Below are positions 1 through 6,744 of a stretch of DNA of 64,000 bases, piece by piece. The stretch lies in assembly GCA_965230415.1 (NCBI GenBank), contig CBDDKZ010000005.1, forward strand, positions 5,574,435 through 5,638,434, written 5' to 3'. The notes beneath the pieces were generated by a model. The model was not told the DNA's origin and searched no databases. It saw only the letters and a program-made list of their open reading frames with translations. The position numbers were made by a program, and so were the translations under genes. This DNA comes from CBDDKZ01 sp965230415. GTDB lineage: Bacteria > Bacteroidota > Bacteroidia > Cytophagales > JAAEPT01. Numbering within the stretch: the first letter of the stretch is position 1; each line of letters starts with the position of its first letter.

Positions 1-66
1 GGGTACTTTATTATCGCCTTGATAAAGCGCGTGGATCTTGAGGGTTTTGGTTTTGTGTTCGGACAT
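1..66 (-). CDS. SymE-like small protein, N-terminal part (cut by window edge)
   Basis: Only the first 22 codons are inside the window (MSEHKTKTLKIHALYQGDNK and two more). They match the N-termini of the complete SymE-like proteins at 8766-9011 and 52176-52421, differing from the former at residue 4 (His for Gln). The gene points left, away from the XRE gene at 221. This repeats the divergent SymE/XRE arrangement seen in every type I element here, so it marks the continuation of element A to the left. Confidence 0.75.
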   Translation of the reverse strand, partial: MSEHKTKTLKIHALYQGDNKVP

Positions 67-175
67 GCTTGAAAGTTTTTTTGAAAAAATTTTTTGTGTA
101 TCATTAGACACAAACCTATACAATCATCCGCAACCAAACAACAACTATCGTATTTTTTTACATAACAAAATACCT

Positions 176-183
176 TATTTTTG
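176..183 (+). promoter_or_regulatory. Bacteroidota-type -7 element for the XRE gene
   Basis: TATTTTTG matches the TAnnTTTG -7 consensus of Bacteroidota housekeeping promoters and lies 38 bp before the XRE start codon. I do not see a clean TTTG -33 element at the usual distance, so this rests on one hexamer-scale match in AT-rich DNA. Confidence 0.35.
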
Positions 184-220
184 TATTTAACTGTATTTTC
201 ATACACTTTAAGGTCTTTTT

Positions 221-559
221 ATGAGCAAAATTGGAGACAGAATTGCCTACTTAAGAAAAGCTAAAGCTATTTCACAAACAGAACTAGCTAAGTTGATTAA
301 TGCTTCCAGAGAAGCTATTGGCAAATACGAACGTAACGAAGCTTTACCTTCGGTAGAGACTGCTAAAAAAATTGCTGATGTGTTTGAAGTGACGCTCGAT
401 TATTTGGTAGATGAAACGGCTACGGCTGCTTTTGATAAGCAAACAGTAAAAAGACTTAATCAGATTCAGGAACTTAATGACACCGACAGAAGCCATTTAT
501 TTGCTTTAATGGACGCTTTCCTGCGCGATGCTAAAGCCCGACAGACTTACGCTGCCTAA
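221..559 (+). CDS. XRE-family helix-turn-helix regulator (element A)
   Basis: A 112-residue Cro/CI-type DNA-binding protein. The HTH occupies about residues 7-60, with SQTELAKLINASREAIGKYE as the two helices and the P-S-V-E-T-A-K-K-I-A strand typical of SinR/XRE proteins. The C-terminal 45 residues form a short helical tail ending F-L-R-D-A-K-A-R that all five XRE proteins in this window share, probably for dimerisation. It is divergent from the SymE-like gene at 1-66, so it likely represses the shared intergenic promoter and through it the SymE-primase-recombinase genes. Function is inferred from family and position. Confidence 0.85.
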   Translation: MSKIGDRIAYLRKAKAISQTELAKLINASREAIGKYERNEALPSVETAKKIADVFEVTLDYLVDETATAAFDKQTVKRLNQIQELNDTDRSHLFALMDAFLRDAKARQTYAA

Positions 560-587
560 TTCCCCTCCCTCCTGTACCGATAAAACT

Positions 588-618
588 AAAAAAGACCCAC
601 CAAAGGCCCTCTTTAATT
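588..618. terminator. Probable bidirectional terminator between XRE and immunity genes
   Basis: A run of six A followed by GACCC, a short loop, GGCCC and TCTTT forms a weak A-rich/T-rich hairpin. The same AAAAAAGACC...GGCCTTTCTT signature recurs between the convergent genes of elements B, C, E and F. Placement between a plus-strand gene and a minus-strand gene fits a shared terminator. Confidence 0.5.
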
Positions 619-625
619 ATTTAAC

Positions 626-763
626 GCATTGCAAATGCTGCGATATGAGTTCGACATTGCAAATGATCGAACAGTAGCATATCCGGAACAGTGGTTCTAT
701 CATGTACAGCACAAGATGCAATCTTGCGCCAGCACTAGTGGTTTTTTACTCGCGCGAACTGGG
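626..763. repeat. Hairpin repeat cluster with GCA triloops (downstream of immunity gene)
   Basis: Three small perfect or near-perfect hairpins share a GCA loop: GCATT/AATGC at 626-638, GTTCGACATT/AATG-A-TCGAAC at 649-672, and CAAGAT/ATCTTG at 712-726. A further palindromic stretch (CACTAGTG and CGCGCG) follows. Related copies occur just past the 3' end of immunity genes at about 10542, 20294, 42450, 44130, 45200, 45340, 45538, 53739 and 62442, so this is a dispersed repeat family tied to the toxin/immunity modules. No transposase of its own is visible. Confidence 0.7.
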
Positions 764-784
764 AATCATTTAAGACATTAATAA

Positions 785-1717
785 TTAATCAACTGAACTA
801 TATTTTCCATCTTTAAAAAAATGCGGGAAATTTTCACTGTCATACCAATTTATTCCTTCCAAAAAGTTATACATCACATATTCAGTAATATACCTTTTAG
901 AAAAAAAGACACTATCAATGTCAGACACAAATATTCTTTTCTTCATTTTGTTATAAAAAACATCTATACAAACTGAATGTAAGTGTGACAATTCAACATT
1001 ACATTGACTTTCCATATTAACGAAACCTAGCAACACTAAATCTCTAAAGAAATCGTTGGTTTTATTCCTTAAAGGCCCTTTGACTTTATTTATCTTTTTA
1101 TTACCTCTACTTTCGACTAGCAATTCTTTCGAATCCACCTTAAGGTAGTAGCTCGTATCTTTAAAGCTTGATTTTGAAAATATAACGCAAACACTATCAA
1201 TTTCGATTCGCTCTTCAACATCGGGCACATCATCAATAAAAAAACCAAAAAATTCACTATACTTATATAAAGATAAACTTAAACTATCTTCACATTCGTT
1301 ATAAATTTTTAACAAGTTTTTGCTAGAATCGTACATTACAATAGTAAATTCAGAGAAGTAATTATTTACTAAATTTTCTTTAACATAACCATTGCCGTCC
1401 CATGTTATGAACCCCTGAAAACCTGTTACTCCGGTTGGCTCCAAAAACCTAACAAACAGATCCAAATTCTTATCTTGATTATAATCACATATATACCAAT
1501 CTTTTGATTTTGACATCACACTTTCTACTTTACCGTAAATAGGAAGCTTCTGTATTCCATAAACGTTATCAGCATAAAAATTCTCTTTTATGAAGTCAAA
1601 CACTTGTCGTTCTGTCTTCAAAAAACCAATCTTATTCTCAGTCGCAAAACCGTACCCCCATATACCTCTGATAAGAACAAAGTAGAATATTACTAAAAAC
1701 TTAAATCTTTCTTTCAC
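785..1717 (-). CDS. Putative immunity protein for the HExxH Rhs tip (element A)
   Basis: The reading frame is open up to 1771, but I prefer the GTG at 1717. It lies 7 bp beyond the toxin stop and gives M-K-E-R-F-K-F-L-V-I-F-Y-F-V-L-I, a good signal peptide, which makes this a secreted protein of about 310 residues. The region around W-Y-I-C-D-Y-N-Q-D-K-N-L-D-L-F-V resembles the F-D-I-N-F-D-G-K-N-D-W-L-I-N-L-F region of the element B immunity gene, so the two are probably related. Position directly behind a toxin tip is the main reason for the call. No named immunity family is recognised. Confidence 0.65.
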   Translation of the reverse strand: MKERFKFLVIFYFVLIRGIWGYGFATENKIGFLKTERQVFDFIKENFYADNVYGIQKLPIYGKVESVMSKSKDWYICDYNQDKNLDLFVRFLEPTGVTGFQGFITWDGNGYVKENLVNNYFSEFTIVMYDSSKNLLKIYNECEDSLSLSLYKYSEFFGFFIDDVPDVEERIEIDSVCVIFSKSSFKDTSYYLKVDSKELLVESRGNKKINKVKGPLRNKTNDFFRDLVLLGFVNMESQCNVELSHLHSVCIDVFYNKMKKRIFVSDIDSVFFSKRYITEYVMYNFLEGINWYDSENFPHFFKDGKYSSVD

Positions 1718-1724
1718 AACTTTA

Positions 1725-2789
1725 TCATTTTTCCTTATATGTTGATTTTGTATCGGAAAAGCTACCTTCATTGAATTGAATTGGTTGATTTCCGTTATGA
1801 TTAATACTATTTGGGTCTCCAGGTGAATTCTTAGACTTGGCCCCGCTTGTACCGATACCTCTCTGACCTAATATATCTTTAATAAAATCAACTGGTGAGT
1901 TTAACGAGGATTTTAACTTCGGATTATTTTCATTCGAAGTCATAAAAGTATTATCGGTATTATGGTACTTGAATGTAAACTCACTACTCCCTAACAACCA
2001 GTGGCCAGCTTCATGTACGTCGGTTTCACTTACATTCTCGGGATCTTTTGAATGAATAGGCCAAGAACGAGATCGACGACCTTCCTCATCAATCTCCATA
2101 AACGGAGTTGAAGGATCTCTTCCTGAAGCTACTTTGGATATAGTGTTATTTTTTGTAATCCCATCTTGAAAAATTTCTATTTTCTTATTTTTATCGTCAA
2201 GTATAAACTCTCCATCTTCGTTCTTTATGAAATCTTTTTTCAGGTGCTCACGATCTACAACATCAAAAGAATTCCCTTCTTTATCCTTTAATGCCATTTG
2301 TACTCGTTGAGAAGGTTCATGTTTAACTTCCACATCAAATTTTACTTGATAAACCACTTCATTACCATCATCCCCCGTCACCGTATACGTACTCGATAAT
2401 GTCTCATAATATTCTGCGATCAGTAATGCTCTTCGATATGCATAATCTCTATTTCCACCAGATCTGACATCATTAAAGTTACCAGCATAAATTGTGAAAT
2501 TTATAATAATAGTTGGGTTTTTAGGATCATGATTTACAGTAACACCAAAATCACGACCATCTAAATCAGCTAATATGACCGGAGAATTGGCAACGAATAC
2601 ATAAGCCGAAAGAGCTGAATATTCTCTCATTAAAGGATCCAAACTCAACCATCTCCCAATCCTTCCATCATATATCCTGGCTCCAAAATCGTAATGTGAT
2701 TGAGATCCGGTAAACTCGCCATCCTTCTCCATTCCATTAAACCCATATCGGTAACTTTCCGAGCTAAAGGTTCTATTCGGCATCACCAT
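1725..2789 (-). CDS. Orphan Rhs C-terminal tip with HExxH metallopeptidase-like toxin domain (element A)
   Basis: Residues 1-60 are the end of the Rhs repeat-associated core (YRYGFNGMEKD, then DFGARIYDGRIGRWLSLDPL). A module starting D-G-R-D-F-G-V-T-V is shared with the element B tip. Near residues 250-265 the motif VHEAGHWLLG carries the zinc-binding HExxH signature, so a secreted metallopeptidase toxin is likely. Homology extends upstream of the ATG to the EYYPFGM codons, but an in-frame TGA lies five codons before them. As it stands the tip is silent, and it would be expressed only if fused to an rhs 5' part. It is followed at once by its immunity gene. Confidence 0.75.
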   Translation of the reverse strand: MVMPNRTFSSESYRYGFNGMEKDGEFTGSQSHYDFGARIYDGRIGRWLSLDPLMREYSALSAYVFVANSPVILADLDGRDFGVTVNHDPKNPTIIINFTIYAGNFNDVRSGGNRDYAYRRALLIAEYYETLSSTYTVTGDDGNEVVYQVKFDVEVKHEPSQRVQMALKDKEGNSFDVVDREHLKKDFIKNEDGEFILDDKNKKIEIFQDGITKNNTISKVASGRDPSTPFMEIDEEGRRSRSWPIHSKDPENVSETDVHEAGHWLLGSSEFTFKYHNTDNTFMTSNENNPKLKSSLNSPVDFIKDILGQRGIGTSGAKSKNSPGDPNSINHNGNQPIQFNEGSFSDTKSTYKEK

Positions 2790-2807
2790 CCCAAAAGGGT
2801 AGTACTC
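2787..2807 (-). other. Candidate attachment site inside Rhs core codons EYYPFGM (A/B junction)
   Basis: The minus strand reads GAGTACTACCC followed by TTTTGGGATG, coding for E-Y-Y-P-F-G-M. The element side, just upstream on the minus strand, is the same in all type I units (AAAAAGGGACGAA). The tip side varies between units at silent positions. The shared 11-bp core GAGTACTACCC also occurs in the two uninterrupted rhs copies at 34988-34998 and 41099-41109, where the upstream sequence is ordinary Rhs coding DNA (D-V-L-S-A-N). The crossover is therefore placed within this core. Confidence 0.6.
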
Positions 2808-2976
2808 TTCGTCCCTTTTTCACTGCTTATTTTACTCCTAGCACTACTTCACTTTCAACTTTTTTCTGCTAAACCCTTCTACACAGTCAATACTTTTTTG
2901 TCAGACTCGTTTGCCTAATCATTTACAATATAATAGTTCATCTCATACAACGCTAGTTATTCATTGACATTGTGTG

Positions 2977-3442
2977 GAGTTAACCCGGTTTAAGTTTAAA
3001 AGTCCGGACGCGCGGTGGGATCGTGCGCTTTTGAGCTTAAAACGGGGCTCCTGGGGGTTTAGGGGGCAGGAAGAGTCCCCAACTTAAATACTTTATGCTT
3101 TGCATGCCTTGCTTTATTTTTTGCCTGCGGCCTTGGGAGCAAAAAAGGAAGCCCCACAGGGTGGAAGGGGCTGTGTAAGCTCCCTTTTGCATAGGGCTGA
3201 TGTGCGTCGGACTTTGTGCGGCCGGTGTGCGGCTATTTATACATAAAATGAATTATATAAACCCGGCCCTCCCGATTTCTTTCCATCTAATCCGGACGGG
3301 GTTGTATAATGGAACGCGTTTTATGTTAAATAGCTTGGCTTTGGGGAGGGTATATATTCAGAGAGACACGGAGACGGATTCAATTTGGCGGTCACTGACC
3401 TCCATTTCCTGTTTCTCTCCTATGCCCTTTCCGATAGGTTGA
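2977..3442 (+). ncRNA. Candidate structured noncoding RNA, copy 1 (element B)
   Basis: A block of about 450 bp lacking a conserved reading frame sits between the rhs junction and the DUF1016 gene. Stems: GGGGGC/GTCCCC near 3063-3080; ATGC-TTT-GCAT at 3095-3105; GCTTTATTTTTTGC (3111-3124) with GCAAAAAAGGAAGC (3139-3152); GCCCC (3151-3155) with GGGGC (3167-3171). Other copies change both sides of these stems together (see findings). Several sequence differences are G-U pairs only if the RNA is read from the plus strand, hence the strand choice. No match to a known RNA family is recognised. Confidence 0.5.
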
Positions 3443-4537
3443 CTATTTCCCCAATAAACGTTTTTCCTTTTCTATTTCTGCTAACAACTCTTCTTCTGTT
3501 GGCAGTACGGTTTTATAACGTGACACAAAAAAATTCTCCATACCTGCTGACGAGTATTTAGCGGTAGTTGACCCTTTTTCTGTACACAAAAGTATGCCTA
3601 TCGGTGGATTATCCCCTTCCAACATTTCATTTTCTCGATAATGACTCAGGTAAAAATTCATCTGACCGGCATCCCCATGATTGTACTTTCTGGTTTTTAA
3701 ATCTATGATTACATGACACTTTAACTGTCGATGATAAAACACCAGATCAATGTAATGATGCTCATCATCTACCGTAATTCGTTTCTGACGGGCTTCAAAA
3801 CAAAAACCTGTTCCCAGTTCTAGTAAAAATGATTGTAAATGATCTAACAAGGCTTCTTCTAACTGTTCTTCTTTTAATACCTCCTGCTGTTTTAGCCCTA
3901 TAAATTCAAAAATATATGGATCGCGTATAATGTCTTCTGGCAATAACTCGGCAGCTTCTTCCTGAGTAAGACTTAATAGCTTCTCCTTATCTTTTGATAA
4001 ACCTGTTCGTTCATACAACAAGCTTCCACGTTGCCTTTCTAATTCACGTACCGACCAATTTCCCTTTATCGTATAAACTTCATAAAAAGCCCGTTTTATA
4101 GGTTCTTCTTCTTTCATTAACTCAACGATATGTGAATAGGATAAACGACTAACTAATAATTCCTCTTTTACCCCTAATACATCTTCCTTACCAGATTTCG
4201 CAGACAGTGTCTGCGAAATTGACATAGGCAACTTATAATCTGGCAAACAATTGAATACATGAGGATAAACCGTATAAAACCGAACATAATTATTCAAGCT
4301 TCGCTCGGATGTACTCTTAATATTCTTTGCTTTTAATTCTTTGGATATATTCTTTAATAATTGATCACCATATTTCGCTCTATCTGCGCCATTTTGTTCG
4401 TATTCAACAATATAAAAACCAAACAACCAATTGCGGATTGTTAACGATTGATTCACTGCAGACACCGCTTTATCTTTTAGATAATCATGTGTCTTACTTA
4501 TTGCTGTTATTAATCCTTCAAAATCCATTGTACCCAC
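3443..4537 (-). CDS. DUF1016 / YhcG-type PD-(D/E)XK nuclease
   Basis: 364 residues matching the layout of YhcG-like proteins: an N-terminal helical DUF1016_N part (about 1-150, with R-N-W-L-F-G-F-Y-I-V-E-Y-E-Q-N-G and S-E-R-S-L-N-N-Y-V-R-F-Y) and a C-terminal nuclease fold (about 200-345). Y-I-D-L-V-F-Y-H...I-I-D-L-K supplies the D...(D/E)xK catalytic set. Members are linked to phage defence and genome maintenance. It fills the slot that holds YefM/YoeB in elements E and F, so here it may stabilise or protect the element. The start may be ATG 4537 or ATG 4528. Confidence 0.85.
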   Translation of the reverse strand: MGTMDFEGLITAISKTHDYLKDKAVSAVNQSLTIRNWLFGFYIVEYEQNGADRAKYGDQLLKNISKELKAKNIKSTSERSLNNYVRFYTVYPHVFNCLPDYKLPMSISQTLSAKSGKEDVLGVKEELLVSRLSYSHIVELMKEEEPIKRAFYEVYTIKGNWSVRELERQRGSLLYERTGLSKDKEKLLSLTQEEAAELLPEDIIRDPYIFEFIGLKQQEVLKEEQLEEALLDHLQSFLLELGTGFCFEARQKRITVDDEHHYIDLVFYHRQLKCHVIIDLKTRKYNHGDAGQMNFYLSHYRENEMLEGDNPPIGILLCTEKGSTTAKYSSAGMENFFVSRYKTVLPTEEELLAEIEKEKRLLGK

Positions 4538-4545
4538 CTCATTTA

Positions 4546-4568
4546 TTGCACCATTGGTGCAAGTTTTT
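4546..4568. terminator. Perfect hairpin with T-run upstream of DUF1016 gene (first of pair)
   Basis: TTGCACC-ATT-GGTGCAA followed by G and five T is a perfect 7-bp hairpin just 8 bp upstream of the DUF1016 start. On the plus strand it looks like an intrinsic terminator. On the minus strand it would overlay the promoter or leader of the nuclease gene, so it could equally be an operator. Confidence 0.45.
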
Positions 4569-4591
4569 CATTTAACTGACCGTAATCATTT

Positions 4592-4615
4592 CTCCAACCA
4601 TTAGTTGGAGTTTTT
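4592..4615. terminator. Perfect hairpin with T-run upstream of DUF1016 gene (second of pair)
   Basis: CTCCAAC-CATTA-GTTGGAG followed by five T. It shares the loop region and the GTTTTTCAT tail with the hairpin at 4546 but has a different, still perfectly paired, stem. The two are about 45 bp apart and look like diverged tandem copies. Confidence 0.45.
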
Positions 4616-4662
4616 CATAATCCTTTATTCCTTTCATTTTTTACTCTTTTAAAGTTAACCAT

Positions 4663-5580
4663 TTATTCATTACCCATCGGATGATACTTACTCACTTCCT
4701 CTTGTAAATCATCTAAATCATTGATTAAGTAGGCTTCTGTGCTGCTTACATACCTGTGGCCGGTCATGTATTGTACTTCTCGTAGGTTGTAGTTTTTTAA
4801 CCAGTAAGTAATCACACTTGCTCTGAGTTGTCGGATACTTGTTACTTTGGGGTTGATTCGTTTTAGTTGTTTGAGCAGGCATTGTAGTGTATTGTACAGC
4901 TTTTGGCTTTGACCTGAGCTAATTAGTAATTGCTCACTCTCTTTGCTTGATTGCCTGAGTAATTCTTCTCTGGTGACATGCTGATATTCCATCAGGTCCA
5001 GGATTTGGTCGGCTTGTAGTTTTAGTGTTCTGGCATTGCTTTTTCTACTACCTGGGATGTGGATTTTTCCTTCTCGTAATTGGAGGTCTGTGGTTTGTAA
5101 ATTAGTGAGTGCTGCCGTATTTAAGCCTTGATGTACGATTAGTCCTATAATGACCTTGTTTCTTTTTTGACTTACTTGCTGATTCTTAAACCAATGATAA
5201 TTGTTGTTGGGGTGGTCGTTTTCATAGACTTCGTAGTCATGAAAGAGGGCATCTAATTCCTGTTTGCTTAAAATTTCATGTAATTCTTGTCGTTGAATAC
5301 CCTGGACATTGATTTGATTTACAGGATTGTTCGTGCGTTTCCCTACTACTTTCAGGTAGTCAAAGTAGTGATTGATTTTCGTTAGATACAGTTCAATGGT
5401 CTTTTGCTTGACTTTCCCTTTTAGACTTTGCACATAGCTCATTAAATCGTTGTAAGTACATGTTTCTATGGCTATTCCTTCGTTTTTCAACCATTTTTCT
5501 AGTTGGGCTATGCTGTACAGGTTACCCTTGATCGTCTTTGTGGTGTAGCCTTTTTGTCGTAAGTAGCTTTTATAATTCAT
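4663..5580 (-). CDS. Tyrosine recombinase-like protein 2, degenerate active site (element B)
   Basis: 305 residues with the phage-integrase layout: SAM-like core-binding domain (about 1-95) and catalytic domain (about 110-300). The first catalytic Arg is replaced (G-L-N-T-A-A-L where G-L-R-x-x-E-L is expected), and the HxxR motif reads R-Q-L-R-A-S, so its His is lost. The second Arg, T-G-H-R and the Tyr in E-A-Y-L-I-N-D remain. The type II homologue has the same two losses, so they are ancestral rather than decay. It overlaps recombinase 1 by 11 bp and probably acts as its partner subunit. Independent catalysis is doubtful. Confidence 0.8.
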   Translation of the reverse strand: MNYKSYLRQKGYTTKTIKGNLYSIAQLEKWLKNEGIAIETCTYNDLMSYVQSLKGKVKQKTIELYLTKINHYFDYLKVVGKRTNNPVNQINVQGIQRQELHEILSKQELDALFHDYEVYENDHPNNNYHWFKNQQVSQKRNKVIIGLIVHQGLNTAALTNLQTTDLQLREGKIHIPGSRKSNARTLKLQADQILDLMEYQHVTREELLRQSSKESEQLLISSGQSQKLYNTLQCLLKQLKRINPKVTSIRQLRASVITYWLKNYNLREVQYMTGHRYVSSTEAYLINDLDDLQEEVSKYHPMGNE

Positions 5581-6491
5581 TTCCGGCTATGTGCGTATAT
5601 TGTTGCGTACTCTCCAAGCTACTATGACCTAAGAATCGGGCGATATTTTCTAAACTCATGCCGTTTTGTAATAAATGTGTGGCCACACTATGTCTGAGCA
5701 GGTGTAAGTGTACTTTTTTATCAATTTGACTGTGTTTACCCAATAGCTCTACCCTTCTGGCCAGGCTCTGTCCCTGCATTCTATTTCCGTCTAGGCCAAT
5801 AAAAAAGGCTTGTTCTTTGTTGTTTTGTACTAATTGAAGTCGGGTATCATAGAGGTAATCTTGTAAATACTGGCTACTGGTTTTGTTAAAAGGTACCAGC
5901 CGCCCTTTGTTACCTTTGCCTTTCCTTACCTTGAGCACTTGTCGATCAAAGTTTAGGTCGGTGATATCCAGTCTTTGTCCCTCACTCCTTCTTAAACCAC
6001 AGCTGTAAAAAATAGTTAATATCGCCTGATCCCGGCTGTTTATTAACGATCTTCGTTCGCTTTGATGTTGGGTTTTTGCTGTTTCAAACAAGATTTTGAT
6101 TTCGGCTTGGGTGAGGTAGTTGATTTTGCTTGTTGAGGGGATTTCCCGTTTTAGCTCCAGCTCTTCGAGTGCCTGGGTTTTACTTTTCTGCAGGTACTCA
6201 CTAAACTTGATGATGGCCTGCTGGTGTTTGTTCAGGTAACTATTACTCAAAGCTCCTCCCTTTCGTTGGTGTTTGCGCTTTTTTAGGTACTGGTAGTAGT
6301 ATATTGATTTGTTGGTTATTTAATACTCCTATCTCTGTGTAGCCTTGCTTTTCCTGCCAGTGCAGTAATTCATGGATGTGAATAGGTAAGCTGTTTACTG
6401 TGCTTTCCGCATAACCTTGTATGTCCAGCCATTCTTTAAAACCAGCTTCTAAGTAGCGATAGTGTGCTGTTTCTAGTCGTAGTTGTTTCAT
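5570..6491 (-). pseudogene. Tyrosine recombinase 1, broken by 1-bp insertion (element B)
   Basis: Relative to the intact copy at 15338-16258 this copy carries one extra A at 6301, shifting the frame after about residue 63. The N-terminal piece (6243-6491) ends in an unrelated tail. The downstream piece (5570-6250) retains the whole catalytic domain: S-C-G-L-R-R-S-E-G, K-V-R-K-G-K-G, H-L-L-R-H-S, L-G-H-S-S-L-E-S-T-Q-Q-Y. Translation from the internal ATG at 6250 would lack the core-binding domain. Element B is therefore probably unable to mobilise itself, unless the copies in C, E or F act in trans or the base is a sequencing error. Confidence 0.8.
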
Positions 6492-6562
6492 TAGACCTTT
6501 TTTCTCTCTTCCTCTTGCTCAACACTCACACTCAATACTGCTTTAGTAGCCGCTTGCCCCCT

Positions 6563-6744
6563 TGTTATTCTTGTTATACTGTTATACTTAGGCCTTTCTT
6601 GCTGTTTTTCTGATACTTACGTTTTTCAGCAACTTGTTACACTCATGTTACACCATGTTATACTGGCGCCTCCCGAAGTAAATTCGGGACAGGTGTCCCG
6701 AGTCTGAGTGCAGCGATGACCTCGGGATTATACTATGTTACACT
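6563..6744. repeat. Nonamer (iteron-like) repeats TGTTAYACT between primase and recombinase 1
   Basis: Seven same-orientation copies of TGTTA(T/C)AC(T/C), one with a mismatch: 6563, 6572, 6580, 6635, 6646, 6656 and 6736. The last overlaps the primase 3' end. A hairpin TCCCGAA-GTAAA-TTCGGGA lies between them near 6669-6687. Same-strand nonamers next to a primase suggest an origin or a recombinase/primase binding array. Elements C, E and F carry the same zone. Confidence 0.65.

Noticed and set aside
2700..2918. Plus-strand open frame across the rhs junction (also at 55503-55727)
   Set aside because: It is antisense to Rhs core codons and crosses the attachment site. Its first part changes with each tip, so it is a shadow frame.
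3200..3442. Plus-strand open frame of 80 codons (M-C-V-G-L-C-A-A-G) present in B and C and partly in E and F
   Set aside because: It lies within the candidate RNA. The frame's C-terminal part differs completely in E and F and it is not preserved in the type II copy. Conservation follows stems and loops, not codons.
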